Shown here in pieces: positions 42,878-51,865 of a stretch of 64,000 bases of DNA. The notes below the pieces were generated by a model, which did not search any database, was not told where the DNA came from, and was given only the letters and a program-made list of their open reading frames with translations. The position numbers were made by a program, and so were the translations under genes. The DNA comes from Pseudomonas tructae (GTDB lineage Bacteria > Pseudomonadota > Gammaproteobacteria > Pseudomonadales > Pseudomonadaceae). Positions within the stretch are counted from its first letter, which is position 1. Each line of letters begins with the position of its first letter. The DNA lies in the NCBI RefSeq assembly GCF_004214895.1, contig NZ_CP035952.1:2490501-2554500 (forward strand). Direction: 5' to 3'.

Positions 42878-43222
42878 GTGAAGTTTCTGGTGATCCAAGC
42901 ACACCGAAGTGAATACCCCGAGCCAATTACCTTTGCCAAGGGGGCACTTCTTGGCATCGGCGAGCGTTACCAAGGTGATGAGGGCTGGGAGCACTGGTAC
43001 CTGTGCAGCACACCCGGGCAACAGGATGGCTGGGTGCCGGGGCAGGTGATCGAGCGGTTGGGCGATGATCAGGGGCTCGCCCTGGAGGACTACTGCGCCC
43101 GGGAGCTTGAGGTGGATCCGGGCGATTGCCTGGTGGGTGGCCGGCAGTTGAATGGTTGGGTGTGGTGTAGCAAAGGGAGTGCGTCGGGGTGGGTGCCGTT
43201 GCAGGTGTTGCGGGCGGTGTGA
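42878..43222 (+). CDS. Double SH3-like domain protein, GTG start
   Basis: A 114-residue cytosolic protein with two variant SH3 repeats. The first has PITFAKGALLGIGERYQGDE and WEHWYLCSTPGQQDGWVPGQ. The second has ELEVDPGDCLVGGRQLNGWV and GSASGWVPLQVL. The start is a GTG at 42878 preceded by the strong site GGAGGTGA with a 5-base spacer; earlier codons in frame have no such site. It is divergent from the uvrA-like gene. Function unknown. Confidence 0.8.
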   Translation: MKFLVIQAHRSEYPEPITFAKGALLGIGERYQGDEGWEHWYLCSTPGQQDGWVPGQVIERLGDDQGLALEDYCARELEVDPGDCLVGGRQLNGWVWCSKGSASGWVPLQVLRAV

Positions 43223-43226
43223 AGCG

Positions 43227-43265
43227 ATCGCGGGGCAAGTCGAATCGTCGCACCGCCGCTCCCAC
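43227..43265 (-). repeat. REP variant with long loop
   Basis: Inverted long-loop REP (arms atcgcggggcaag and ccgctcccac) right after the SH3 gene. Pairs with the standard REP at 43286-43309. Confidence 0.8.
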
Positions 43266-43285
43266 AGGATTGATGCAAAACCTGT

Positions 43286-43309
43286 GTGGGAGCGGGCTTG
43301 ACCCGCGAT
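43286..43309 (+). repeat. REP element
   Basis: REP with gagcgggcttgacccgc core between the convergent SH3 and argC genes; it probably acts as their shared 3' boundary. Confidence 0.8.
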
Positions 43310-43316
43310 TGAGCCT

Positions 43317-44249
43317 TCAGACCATCGCCGCCAGCATCAGCTCAAGGTTCTGCACTGCCGCACCCGAAGCGCCCTTGCCAAGGTTGTCGAACACGGCGCT
43401 CAGCAGCACCTGGCCATGCTGCTCATTGGCAAACACCGCCAAGTGCAGGTCGTTGCTGTCGTTCAGCGCCTGCGGGTCCAGTTGCACAGCTGATGCCCCC
43501 AACTGCAGCGGCGCCACCTGCACATAGCGCGCGCCGTGGTAATGCTCGGCCAGGCATGCCTGCAGGCCCGCGGCAGTCACGCCAACCGGCAGCAGCCGGG
43601 TCTGCAGGGCAATGGTCAGCACAATGCCTTGGCGGTAGCTGCCGTAGCCGGGCACGAATACCGGACGTTGCGACAAGCCGGCATGCTGCTGGATCTCCGG
43701 CACATGCTTGTGGTCCAGGTGCAAGCCATACACCAGCACGCCCTGGGCGTTGTCTGCATCGGGCCCTTCATGGCGCTCGACCGCCGCCCGGCCACCACCG
43801 GAATAACCCGACACCGCGTTCACGGTCAGCGGATAGTCCGCCGGCAGCAACCCGGCGCGAACCAAAGGCCGCAGCAAGGCAATGGCACCAGTCGGGTAGC
43901 ACCCCGGATTGCTGACCCGCTTGGCCTGGGCGATACGCTCGGCCTGCCCGTCATCGAGTTCCGGCAAACCGTACACCCAGCCTGGTGCAGTGCGGTGCGC
44001 GGAGCTGGCGTCGATCACCCGTACCTGCGGGTTGACGATGGCTGCCACTGCTTCACGGGCGGCGTCGTCCGGCAGGCAGAGGATCGCTACGTCGGCGCTG
44101 TTGATCGCTTCGGCGCGCAATTGCAGGTTCTTGCGTTCGGCCGCTGGCAGGGTCAGCAGGCGCAGGTCGCTGCGCCCGTTCAGGCGGGCATGGATCTGCA
44201 GGCCGGTAGTGCCTTGGTCGCCGTCGATAAAAACCAGGGGCTGGTGCAT
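43317..44249 (-). CDS. argC: N-acetyl-gamma-glutamyl-phosphate reductase, type 2
   Basis: A 310-residue NADPH-dependent reductase of arginine biosynthesis. [19 protein letters not shown] is the nucleotide-binding start typical of the short (type 2) form. The catalytic Cys lies in [20 protein letters not shown], and YSGGGR with [13 protein letters not shown] forms the active-site face. It is divergent from a LysR gene that may regulate it. Pseudomonads often have a second, long argC elsewhere, so this copy may be a paralogue. Confidence 0.92.
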   Translation of the reverse strand: MHQPLVFIDGDQGTTGLQIHARLNGRSDLRLLTLPAAERKNLQLRAEAINSADVAILCLPDDAAREAVAAIVNPQVRVIDASSAHRTAPGWVYGLPELDDGQAERIAQAKRVSNPGCYPTGAIALLRPLVRAGLLPADYPLTVNAVSGYSGGGRAAVERHEGPDADNAQGVLVYGLHLDHKHVPEIQQHAGLSQRPVFVPGYGSYRQGIVLTIALQTRLLPVGVTAAGLQACLAEHYHGARYVQVAPLQLGASAVQLDPQALNDSNDLHLAVFANEQHGQVLLSAVFDNLGKGASGAAVQNLELMLAAMV

Positions 44250-44360
44250 GGATGCTCTCGTGCAAAGGTGACAAATGAGCGGTCATCTTCGCCTGTGGCT
44301 GGACGAAAGAAAATTTGAATATCATGATGTTCAGCTTCATGTTTTCTGAATGATAAGCCT

Positions 44361-45251
44361 ATGCGCGAGATCAGCCTCGACCGGCTGCGTACCCTGGTAG
44401 TGATCGCCGACCTCGGCTCCTTTGCCCAGGCGGCGCGGCTGCTCAACCTGGCGCCGCCCACGGTCAGCCTGCACATTGCCGACCTCGAAGCGCGTATCGG
44501 CGCGCCGTTGCTGTCGCGCAAGCGCGGGCAGATCCGCCCCACGGCCATCGGCGAAACCCTGCTCGAACGCGCCCGGCGCCTGCTGGCCGATGCCGAACAG
44601 GCGCTGGATGATGTGCGGCGTCAGGTCCAGGGCCTGGCCGGGCGGGTGCGCCTGGGGGCATCGACCGGTGCCATCGCCCACTTGTTGCCCCAGGCTCTGG
44701 ATATTCTCGGGATGCAGCATCCGGGCATCGATGTGCAGGTGCAGGTGCTGACCTCCAGCGAATCCCTGGCGCGCCTGCAGGACGGCAGCCTCGATATCGG
44801 CCTGGTGGCACTGCCGCAGGCGGCGATCAAGGGCCTGGAGATTCGCCCGTGGCGGCGCGACCCGATAATGGCCTTCATCCCCGCCAGTTGGTCACCCCCG
44901 GCGCGGATCAGCCCGGCCTGGCTGGCCAGCCGCGCGTTGATCCTCAACGACAGCAGCACCCAGCTGTCGCGGGTCACCAGCGAATGGTTTGCCAGCGCCG
45001 GCCTGCAACCGCCGGCGCGGATCCAGCTCAATTACAACGATGCGGTGAAAAGCCTGGTGGCGGCGGGTTATGGCGCCACCTTGCTGCCCCATGAAGCGGC
45101 GGCGCCGGAGCGCGACGGGCGCATCAGCATGCGCCCGCTGCGGCCTGGCTTGTGGCGGCACCTGGGGGTCGCCTGCCGCCAGGGCGAGGTGGAGCAGGGC
45201 ACCCGCTTTGTGCTGCAGGTGCTGATGAGCCAGGGCGCGAAGGTCAGCTAG
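44361..45251 (+). CDS. LysR family regulator
   Basis: A 296-residue regulator. The HTH is RLRTLVVIADLGSFAQAARL with APPTVSLHIADLEARIGAPL. The effector domain follows (VRLGASTGAIAHLLPQALDI). It is divergent from argC with a 111-bp gap that includes a short A+T-rich stretch around 44300-44345, so it may control argC and itself. The stop overlaps the convergent GNAT gene by 4 bp. Confidence 0.92.
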   Translation: MREISLDRLRTLVVIADLGSFAQAARLLNLAPPTVSLHIADLEARIGAPLLSRKRGQIRPTAIGETLLERARRLLADAEQALDDVRRQVQGLAGRVRLGASTGAIAHLLPQALDILGMQHPGIDVQVQVLTSSESLARLQDGSLDIGLVALPQAAIKGLEIRPWRRDPIMAFIPASWSPPARISPAWLASRALILNDSSTQLSRVTSEWFASAGLQPPARIQLNYNDAVKSLVAAGYGATLLPHEAAAPERDGRISMRPLRPGLWRHLGVACRQGEVEQGTRFVLQVLMSQGAKVS

Positions 45252-45970
45252 ACCAGCCGCACGCCGCGACCACTGTCCAGCCAAGGGCCTTCGCCCAGGC
45301 GCTCGACAGCCAGGGCCCGCGCTTTGCGGCTGAGCTGATCGAGGTGACGGTCGCGTTGTTTTTCGGCATCGACCATGGCGCGCTTGCCGTGTTGCTTGAG
45401 CAGGTAGCTGTGAATCTGCTGCACTTCCAGGGTGCGGTAGATCGGCGCCACATCCAGTACCAGCGCAATCCCGGTACTGGGCTCGGCACGTGTGTTCATC
45501 AGTACTTGCGGGCCGCGCGCGCCGGTCACCTGAAAGCCCAGCGCCTCGAACACCGGCACCTTGCTGGCGACGCAGCCAAGCTCGGCATGGGGGTAGCGTG
45601 CGGTCACCTGCGCCAGCATGGCGCGGGCGATACCCTGGCGACGCTGGCCGGCCTGCACGGCCAGATAGGCAACCGAGCACGCCTCAGGATCCTCCTGCAG
45701 CGGCAGGTACAGCAGGAAACCCACCACCTGCTCGGGATCGTCGAGGTCCATGGCCACGATCAGCTCGACCGGCATGCCACGCGATCCGTCCATGGCCTGC
45801 AGGTACAGGTGCACCTCGAAGCCGATACCGTACTGGTACAGGCTGTACAGCGGGTTGCTCGGTGGCAGGGCGACGCTGCTGATGTCGGTCAGGTTGTCGA
45901 CCACCATCTGCAGGATCTGGCTCTTGATCGGCTCAGCTGGCGGGTTGACGAAGTGGTGGAGGGCGGGCAT
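45248..45970 (-). CDS. GNAT family N-acetyltransferase
   Basis: A 240-residue protein with a central GNAT domain: VAYLAVQAGQRRQGIARAML is the acetyl-CoA loop, and CVASKVPVFEALGFQVTGAR is the late helix and strand. The C-terminal ~60 residues are helical and charged (KQHGKRAMVDAEKQRDRHLD), unusual for a simple GNAT. The substrate is unknown. The stop overlaps the LysR stop by 4 bp, a convergent arrangement. Confidence 0.85.
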   Translation of the reverse strand: MPALHHFVNPPAEPIKSQILQMVVDNLTDISSVALPPSNPLYSLYQYGIGFEVHLYLQAMDGSRGMPVELIVAMDLDDPEQVVGFLLYLPLQEDPEACSVAYLAVQAGQRRQGIARAMLAQVTARYPHAELGCVASKVPVFEALGFQVTGARGPQVLMNTRAEPSTGIALVLDVAPIYRTLEVQQIHSYLLKQHGKRAMVDAEKQRDRHLDQLSRKARALAVERLGEGPWLDSGRGVRLV

Positions 45971-46053
45971 CGGTAAGGGTGACTCCAGGCAAAAACGGCA
46001 ATGGCGCGATTCTACGCTGGAGCAGGGGATGCAGGTGGTGGATGTTGGATATT

Positions 46054-46076
46054 TCGCGGGGCAAGCCCGCTCCCAC
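46054..46076 (-). repeat. REP element with adjoining inverted half
   Basis: Inverted standard REP followed directly by a half copy (ttgccccgcgaaa, 46077-46089) in the other orientation. Lies in the 275-bp gap between the GNAT and dienelactone hydrolase genes, which otherwise shows no feature. Confidence 0.8.
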
Positions 46077-46245
46077 TTGCCCCGCGAAACGGCTCAGCCC
46101 TTTTTCTCCCGTTGGCGCAGCGTCGTCACCGTCTGGCCAGCCACGCCCCAGTTATCGCATGTGGAGCTGGAAGTGAACGGCCGGATGCCTCAGGTGCCGG
46201 GCCTACTATGCTTGTGTTCTATTGCCCCTGCCTGCGAGCACCGCC

Positions 46246-47133
46246 ATGGACCGCCTTAGCGCTAAAGACTTCGCCCCCGAACTGCTCGAGCTTTATGACT
46301 ACTACGCCCATGGGTTGATCAACCGTCGCGAGTTTCTCGACCGTGCGGCGGCCTTCACCGTGGCCGGCCTGTCCGCAGGCGCCATGCTGGCGGCGCTCAG
46401 CCCGGACTACGCCCTGGCCGAGCAGGTGGCATTCACCGATCCGGACATTCTCGCCGAGTATGTCGACTATCCCTCGGCCAAGGGCCATGGCCAGGTGCGT
46501 GCTTACCTGGTGCGTCCGGCCAAGGCTGCGGGCAAGGTCCCGGGTGTGGTGGTCGTGCACGAAAACCGTGGCCTCAATCCCTACATCGAAGACGTTGCCC
46601 GGCGCCTGGCCAAGGCCGGCTTCGTCGCCCTGGCCCCCGACGGCTTGAGTTCGCTTGGCGGATACCCAGGCAATGACGAGAAGGGCAAGGAGCTGCAGGC
46701 CAAGGTCGATCCGACCAAGCTGATGAACGATTTTTTCGCGGCCATCGAATGGCTGGTCAAGCATGATGCAACCACCGGCAAGGTTGGTATCACCGGTTTT
46801 TGCTATGGCGGCGGGGTGGCCAATGCGGCAGCCGTGGCTTATCCGGAACTGGGCGCCGCAGTGCCGTTTTATGGGCGCCAGGCTGATGCTGCGGATGTTC
46901 CCAGGATCAAGGCGCCGCTGCTGTTGCATTACGGCGAGTTGGATACCCGCATCAATGAAGGGTGGCCGGCGTACGAGCAGGCGCTGAAGGCTGCGGGCAA
47001 GATCTACGAGGTCTATTTCTACCCCGGTGCCAACCATGGTTTTCACAACGATTCGACACCGCGCTACGACGAAGCGGCTGCCAACCTTGCGTGGGACAGG
47101 ACCCTGGCATGGTTTCGCCGATACCTGGCTTGA
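46246..47133 (+). CDS. Dienelactone hydrolase family protein, probably exported
   Basis: A 295-residue alpha/beta hydrolase. Catalytic Cys186 is in GITGFCYGGG, Asp233 in YGELDTRIN and His264 in PGANHGF, the Cys-Asp-His triad of dienelactone hydrolases. The N-terminus carries NRREFLDRAAAFTVAGLSAG, a hydrophobic segment after paired Arg that looks like a Tat-type signal (cleavage near ALAEQ), which suggests export. The ATG at 46246 is used; the TTG upstream has no ribosome site. Substrate unknown. Confidence 0.88.
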   Translation: MDRLSAKDFAPELLELYDYYAHGLINRREFLDRAAAFTVAGLSAGAMLAALSPDYALAEQVAFTDPDILAEYVDYPSAKGHGQVRAYLVRPAKAAGKVPGVVVVHENRGLNPYIEDVARRLAKAGFVALAPDGLSSLGGYPGNDEKGKELQAKVDPTKLMNDFFAAIEWLVKHDATTGKVGITGFCYGGGVANAAAVAYPELGAAVPFYGRQADAADVPRIKAPLLLHYGELDTRINEGWPAYEQALKAAGKIYEVYFYPGANHGFHNDSTPRYDEAAANLAWDRTLAWFRRYLA

Positions 47134-47165
47134 GGGCCTCGTCGCGGGTCAAACCTGCACACCCT

Positions 47166-47203
47166 GTGGGAGCGGCGGTGCGGCGGCCGACTTGACCCGC
47201 GAT
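47166..47203 (+). repeat. REP variant with long loop
   Basis: Long-loop REP (arms gtgggagcgg, cttgacccgcgat; insert cggtgcggcggccga) between two convergent genes. Confidence 0.8.
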
Positions 47204-47210
47204 CCAGGGG

Positions 47211-47546
47211 TTACTGAACGTTGTTCAGTTTGACCACATCACCGGAGACGCGGGTGGTGTAACCGGTCAGTACCCAGGCCCAGAACCAGTTTTCCTGAAC
47301 CTGGGTGTTGATCATCGCATCGCCGCCCTTGGCATTGATCGCGGCATTCTGCGCGCGCACAAAGCGGCTGTTCTGACGAACCGGAATGATACCCAGGACC
47401 AACAGGCCGGTGGCGCTCGCTTCGCTGTGGCCGATCACGGTGTACTGGTCGGCATTGTAGTGCTGGGTTTTCATCGGGGCGCCGGTGCAACCTGCCAGGG
47501 CCAGGACGAACAGGCCGGAGGCGATAGCTTTGCTCAGGTTTTTCAC
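47211..47546 (-). CDS. Small lipoprotein, GTG start
   Basis: A 111-residue lipoprotein. The signal ends in LFVLALAGCTGAPMKTQHYN, so the mature protein starts at a Cys near residue 20. GLLVLGIIPVRQNSRFVRAQ and NWFWAWVLTGYTTRVSGDVV are typical of a family of short Pseudomonas lipoproteins of unknown role. The start is a GTG at 47546 with CGGAG about 8 bases upstream, since no ATG fits. Convergent with the dienelactone hydrolase. Confidence 0.78.
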   Translation of the reverse strand: MKNLSKAIASGLFVLALAGCTGAPMKTQHYNADQYTVIGHSEASATGLLVLGIIPVRQNSRFVRAQNAAINAKGGDAMINTQVQENWFWAWVLTGYTTRVSGDVVKLNNVQ

Positions 47547-47698
47547 TGCATAACTCCGTAGACAATTAGCCCGGGATCCATCTCTCGAGCGGCGCGTACT
47601 GTACCGGATCAGCCACGATGACGCTCGTCCGCTGGCCTGCGGGCTGTCTCTGCGCGGCGTAAAATAGAGGGCTGCCACACGCCCCGGGAGCAGCAGCC

Positions 47699-48454
47699 AT
47701 GAAAATCGTCGTGATCGGGGGTACCGGCCTGATCGGCACCCAGCTGTGCAACAACCTGCGCGCAAACGGCCACAAGGTGCTCGCCGCCTCGCCCAAGACC
47801 GGGGTCGACACCCTCACTGGCGAAGGCCTGGAACAAGCGCTGCAGGGCACCGATGTGGTGGTCGATGTGGCCAACTCGCCGTCGTTCGAAGACGCCGCAG
47901 TGCTGGCGTTTTTCCAGACTTCAGGGCGCAACCTGCTGACGGCGGAACAAATCGCCGGGGTCCGTCACCACATCGCCCTGTCGGTGGTGGGCACCGAGCG
48001 CATGCAGGACAGTGGCTACTTTCGCGCCAAGCTGGCCCAGGAGGCACTGATCAAGGCCTCGGGTATGCCCTATACCATCCTGCGCGCTACCCAGTTCTTC
48101 GAGTTCATGGGGGCGATCGCTTATTCCGGCGCCGACGGCAACTGTGTACGCCTGACCAGCGCCGCTCTGCAACCAGTGGCCTCGGCTGACGTGGCCTTGA
48201 CCCTGGCCAACCTCGTCGAGCAAGCACCGGCCAACCGCACCCTCGAAGTCGCCGGCCCCGAGCGCCTGCCGCTGGCCGACTTTGTGCGCAGCTACCTTGC
48301 GCACAATCAGGATGCCAGGGAAGTGATCAGCGACCCTGCGGCTACCTATTTCGGAGCGCCGATCGACGATCGTTCGCTGACCCCGGATGCCGATGCCATC
48401 GTCGGCTCGCTGCACTTTCAGACCTGGCTGAAAACCACCGCTGTGCAACGCTGA
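47699..48454 (+). CDS. NmrA-like NAD(P)-binding protein
   Basis: A 251-residue atypical short-chain dehydrogenase. The nucleotide loop is VVIGGTGLIGTQLCNNLRAN. HIALSVVGTERMQDSGYFRA and PYTILRATQFFEFMGAIA are typical of NmrA/YtfG-type proteins that bind NAD(P) and act as redox sensors or quinone reductases. It lacks a clear Tyr-x3-Lys catalytic pair. GGGAGCAGCAGCC precedes the ATG. A 32-codon frame follows 22 bp after its stop. Confidence 0.87.
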   Translation: MKIVVIGGTGLIGTQLCNNLRANGHKVLAASPKTGVDTLTGEGLEQALQGTDVVVDVANSPSFEDAAVLAFFQTSGRNLLTAEQIAGVRHHIALSVVGTERMQDSGYFRAKLAQEALIKASGMPYTILRATQFFEFMGAIAYSGADGNCVRLTSAALQPVASADVALTLANLVEQAPANRTLEVAGPERLPLADFVRSYLAHNQDAREVISDPAATYFGAPIDDRSLTPDADAIVGSLHFQTWLKTTAVQR

Positions 48455-48476
48455 TTCAGTTGACCAGGAGAGTGGC

Positions 48477-48575
48477 ATGCGCATTGTGTCCTTGCTCGTG
48501 CTGTTCCCCGTGCTGGGTCTTGAGCGTTGCTATTGGCGCCACACCGGCCACAGTGAGTGGTCCAGTGCCCAGTGA
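48477..48575 (+). CDS. Possible 32-aa small protein or gene remnant
   Basis: An ATG preceded by AGGAGAG with a good spacer opens a frame of 32 codons: MRIVSLLVLFPVLG, then LERCYWRHTGHSEWSSAQ. The first part looks like a short membrane or signal segment. It begins 22 bp after the NmrA-like gene and its end overlaps the convergent DUF1835 gene by 46 bp. It could be a real small protein or the broken 5' end of a lost exported protein. Confidence 0.3.
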   Translation: MRIVSLLVLFPVLGLERCYWRHTGHSEWSSAQ

Positions 48576-49765
48576 GCCTGCCTGGCGTTTAGCCGCACGC
48601 CGCCGACCCAGCGCTCCGGGGCCTGCTGGTCAAGCCAGTAGGCGCGGCCCGCCAGTACCTGCTCGCCCAGAGGGGTGAGGCGCAACGGTCGATGCGGCCA
48701 CTCAAGCTCAGCGTGCGCCTCATGGATCAGGGGCGTCGGTGCATCGATCAGCGGGCGCAACAAGGCATGGAACATCAGGTCGCCCAGATAGGGCAGTGGC
48801 TCGTGTTTGCCCATCAGTTCGACGAACACCCGGCCGAAGGGTAATTGGCCTGATTCGCTGATGATCTGCAGTGCCAGACGCTCGCTGAGCGACAGGCCAT
48901 CGTCCACCCCGGGCAGCTCTTGCAACTGACGCAACAGCGCAGCGCCGAGCAGGGGCAGGGCCAGGTCCTGGCGGTGGGCCAGCTGTGCCCAGGCTTGTGG
49001 TGACGGCGCGCAGTAAGCGGCCCAGGCCTCGCGTGCCAGTTGCAGCATGGGCGCATCCACTGCCCGGCGTTGTGGCCATAACCAGGCCAGCACCTCGGGG
49101 GCCAGTTGGCCGATACCAATAAAACGCTCGACCCCGGGCATGCGGTCGATCTCGATCAGTTCCAGGCGCTGTGGCGGGTTATCCAGCGTGGCCAGCAGGC
49201 GGATCAGAAACAGCTGGTCATAGGCATCCGCCTCGCACCAGAGCACCGCGCTGTGACAGCCGTCCAACCCCGTCAGGGCGGCGTATTCGTCCGCCATCTT
49301 GCGCTGTACCTCTGCGTACTCCAGGCCATAGGCCTGGCTGATGTAGTCGCAGCGCAGGGCGCGATAGGGCGCTGCTGGCACATCGCGCACCGGGCCCATG
49401 ACCAGAGGGTCGCTGAGCATGTGAAAGGCGCCGGTAAAACCGGCCAGGCGCAAGCTGTGACTGATGTCGTTGCCACAGCGCCAATGCTGGGTAGCGGCTT
49501 CGTCATCGGCGACGAATTGTGGGTGGCGGGCGGCAAAGTCGATGGCGTCGACATGCGCCTTGAGTGTCGGCCAACTGGTAAAGCCCAGGTCGCGGGCAAT
49601 CAGCCATTGAGCATCGGCCAGGCGCGCAGTGGCAGTATTGAGCCGTGCCAACTGCTCGGGCGCAGCACCCGAGCGCAGGCGCTGGAGCAGTTCCTTGGCG
49701 CGTTTGCGCTGTTGTTCGAGGTTGATGCGCCCATCGTGGGACGGCGGCGACAGTCGAGCGGACAT
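48530..49765 (-). CDS. DUF1835-like protein
   Basis: A 411-residue cytosolic protein. The N-terminal ~80 residues are helical and end in LIARDLGFTSWPTLKAHVDA, a segment often found at the start of ankyrin-type and similar proteins. From about residue 90 it looks like DUF1835 (HWRCGNDISHSLRLAGFTGA, SDPLVMGPV, LWCEADAYDQLFLIRLLATL), followed by the companion helical C-terminal domain (WPHRPLRLTPLGEQVLAG). Function unknown. The gap upstream (49766-50016) holds nothing I can name. Confidence 0.75.
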   Translation of the reverse strand: MSARLSPPSHDGRINLEQQRKRAKELLQRLRSGAAPEQLARLNTATARLADAQWLIARDLGFTSWPTLKAHVDAIDFAARHPQFVADDEAATQHWRCGNDISHSLRLAGFTGAFHMLSDPLVMGPVRDVPAAPYRALRCDYISQAYGLEYAEVQRKMADEYAALTGLDGCHSAVLWCEADAYDQLFLIRLLATLDNPPQRLELIEIDRMPGVERFIGIGQLAPEVLAWLWPQRRAVDAPMLQLAREAWAAYCAPSPQAWAQLAHRQDLALPLLGAALLRQLQELPGVDDGLSLSERLALQIISESGQLPFGRVFVELMGKHEPLPYLGDLMFHALLRPLIDAPTPLIHEAHAELEWPHRPLRLTPLGEQVLAGRAYWLDQQAPERWVGGVRLNARQAHWALDHSLWPVWRQ

Positions 49766-50016
49766 ACGAACTCCTTGTGCGAGCCTTGTCCGCTGTCAGG
49801 CCGGGAGTCGTAGACAAGAATGTGGGGTGTACAACCTGGGCACGGCCCTTTGCGCGGACGGCTGGCGTGGATAACGCCGGCTGCGACTATAGGCCCGGTA
49901 CTTGGCAAAAGGCAATTGCATTGCCTTCACCGTCCGGCACACTGGTGTCCTGAACACTGTCTCACCGTTGGCGATTACTCGGCGGCGCTTATCGACCAAC
50001 AAGTCGTTGCCACAGG

Positions 50017-51375
50017 TCAATGAAACACCTGCACCTGCAGATCTTCGATCACATAACCCTCGGTGCCAGGCCTGGTCCTGATGATCAACACAGCATTGGG
50101 GGCCTGCCTGAGGATGGCGATGAGGTTGAAGTTGCCTACCGCTTGCTCATCCACCAGGGCCGGGGTTTCCTGTCCTCGTGGTGGTACCAGCAGTATCCGC
50201 CAGTTATTGGCTTCGGCGCGTATGAAGCCTTGCTTGGCACCGAAGTATTTTTCCGGTGGAAAGTCCGGTTCATCAGTCCGCCCACGATCAGTCATGCGCA
50301 GGCGTAGCAGCTTGTCGATATTAGGGTCATTGATGGTGAGATTCTGCTCTGCAAAAAATCTCGCCAGTGCTTGCGGTAGCTGCTCTGGTGGACTGGTCAG
50401 CCAGGCTTGAAGGAATTCTTCGGCCCATTGCCGGGCTTGAGGCGAAAACTTGATCGGCACTTTGAGAATTGATTGCAGAAGACGTTGTGAGTCTTTGTCC
50501 AGCTCGCGCGGTGTTGTCGAGCTTTCATTGGCGGCGGCCAAAGTAGAAACGAGCACAGGTCTGGGGGGGCGTAAATCGATGGGCGGGGCGCTAAAGAAGC
50601 TTTGCTCACCGTCAGACAAACTGATGTTGCCGGCAATGGCACGGGCCTGGGGCACGGCATGAGCCTGGAGCCACAGGAACTTGTCTGTCCTGGTCTTGAG
50701 CTGGCAGAACGCGAACACCTGTTCGCGCAGACTCCCCCAGTCAGTGACCGGAGCCGGTGGCGGCATCGTCTTGCGATAGTCAAGCAGGTAGCCAAAGGTG
50801 GTTTGAGCAGCACTCTGGCAGTCGAAGGGATAGACATGGGTGCGGTCTGCCTGGTGAAAGAGTGCACCGCCACGTTCTTCGGCATGGGTCCAAACCCACT
50901 GTTCGGCGCACGGCGGGTAGTGTTGCGATATCCCTGTATGCGCGTAAGTGTCCTGCCAGCCGTGCAGCGCTCTACCAAAGCTGAAAAGCCACTGGCTGTG
51001 GTTGACCCTGGCGTCGGTGAGTTCGATGTTGATCTGCTCTTCGGAGAAATTTTCAGCGTTGTTGACCGGCCGTGAAGACGGTGGCGCAGGTGGTGGTTGC
51101 TGCGCACGAAAATGCAACTGACGGGTCAGTTCGCTGGCGTTTTCCTGCTGGCCGAAACACAGCTCACGAATGATCAGGTGTTTGGCATCGAGCAAGCCGG
51201 TATCGGTAAATTCATCGCCGTTGGCAATCTCCTGGCTTTGCTGTGGGTTGAAACCGGCCTGCATTGCCAGCCAGTAAGTCAGGCCGTAATGAAAGTCTGA
51301 CTCATAGGCTTGGCTGCTCAGGCTGGTGCTCAGCATCAGGATTGAGCTTGCAAGGTAGCAAAGTCGTTGTCTCAT
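50017..51375 (-). CDS. Secreted DUF6765-like protein, possible Zn-dependent hydrolase
   Basis: A 452-residue protein with a signal peptide (ending SSQAYES). SDFHYGLTYWLAMQAGFNPQ, IANGDEFTDTG and FSFGRALHGWQDTYAHTGIS match the layout of DUF6765 proteins, where His and Asp residues recall zinc-dependent phospholipase C and S1/P1 nucleases. The middle has a Pro-rich stretch (AQQPPPAPPSSRP). The coding sequence reads less G+C rich, with more A/T-ending codons than its neighbours, so recent acquisition is possible. Catalysis is inferred only. Confidence 0.65.
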   Translation of the reverse strand: MRQRLCYLASSILMLSTSLSSQAYESDFHYGLTYWLAMQAGFNPQQSQEIANGDEFTDTGLLDAKHLIIRELCFGQQENASELTRQLHFRAQQPPPAPPSSRPVNNAENFSEEQINIELTDARVNHSQWLFSFGRALHGWQDTYAHTGISQHYPPCAEQWVWTHAEERGGALFHQADRTHVYPFDCQSAAQTTFGYLLDYRKTMPPPAPVTDWGSLREQVFAFCQLKTRTDKFLWLQAHAVPQARAIAGNISLSDGEQSFFSAPPIDLRPPRPVLVSTLAAANESSTTPRELDKDSQRLLQSILKVPIKFSPQARQWAEEFLQAWLTSPPEQLPQALARFFAEQNLTINDPNIDKLLRLRMTDRGRTDEPDFPPEKYFGAKQGFIRAEANNWRILLVPPRGQETPALVDEQAVGNFNLIAILRQAPNAVLIIRTRPGTEGYVIEDLQVQVFH

Positions 51376-51507
51376 CGCTTGAACTCACAATGGGGATGTT
51401 TCTCCTGGGAAGCTTAGTGGGCATTGTCTGGTCCTTTCAGCATTTCCACGCGCATGCTGTAAGCTCAATGATATTAATTGGCTATTAACTCGACCTGGGA
51501 TAGACAC

Positions 51508-51612
51508 ATGAAGCTGTTCACCGCCTTGGCCCTGGAGCGCGCCGATGGTCAATTGCAGCGGTTGCAGCAGCGCTGGTTGAACGAGCCGACGAGATCTTCG
51601 GCCGGCCAGTAG
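51508..51612 (+). CDS. Possible 34-aa small protein or gene fragment
   Basis: ATG with GGGA about 8 bases upstream opens 34 codons: MKLFTALALERADGQLQRLQ followed by QRWLNEPTRSSAGQ. It looks amphipathic and coiled. It ends just before the REP pair, as if a longer gene had been cut there. Weak evidence for expression. Confidence 0.25.
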   Translation: MKLFTALALERADGQLQRLQQRWLNEPTRSSAGQ

Positions 51613-51632
51613 CGATTGCTGGTGAAGGATTA

Positions 51633-51655
51633 TTGCGGGGCAAGCCCGCTCCCAC
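51633..51655 (-). repeat. REP element
   Basis: Inverted standard REP (gcggggcaagcccgctc), left member of a facing pair. Confidence 0.85.
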
Positions 51656-51667
51656 AGATGCCATCCT

Positions 51668-51691
51668 GTAGGAGCGGGCTTGCCCCGCGAT
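51668..51691 (+). repeat. REP element
   Basis: Standard REP (gagcgggcttgccccgc), right member of the pair with 51633-51655; 12 bp separate them. Confidence 0.85.
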
Positions 51692-51756
51692 AGTACTTGA
51701 CAGCCCACCCCCATCTCGTTTCCAATTCGCGCCCTCAGATCCACCCCTCATTATTT

Positions 51757-51865
51757 AGGTGAAGCCAGTGCCCCACGCCAACCAACACGCCTGATGCCGA
51801 CGACGGACGTTTAAGCCTGTTGGTGCCTGCCTGCGCACGCACTTTCACCTGCCCGCTGTCGTCGG
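51757..51865 (+). ncRNA. Candidate structured leader RNA of the RNA ligase gene
   Basis: Three long perfect complements are packed in about 110 bp: AGGTGAA (51757-51763) with TTCACCT (51844-51850), ACCAACA (51781-51787) with TGTTGGT (51819-51825), and CCGACGAC (51797-51804) with GTCGTCGG (51858-51865). The first two nest; the third crosses both, so it makes either a pseudoknot or a switch between two folds. It ends 25 bp before the ATG of the RNA ligase. Inference from complementarity only. Confidence 0.4.
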
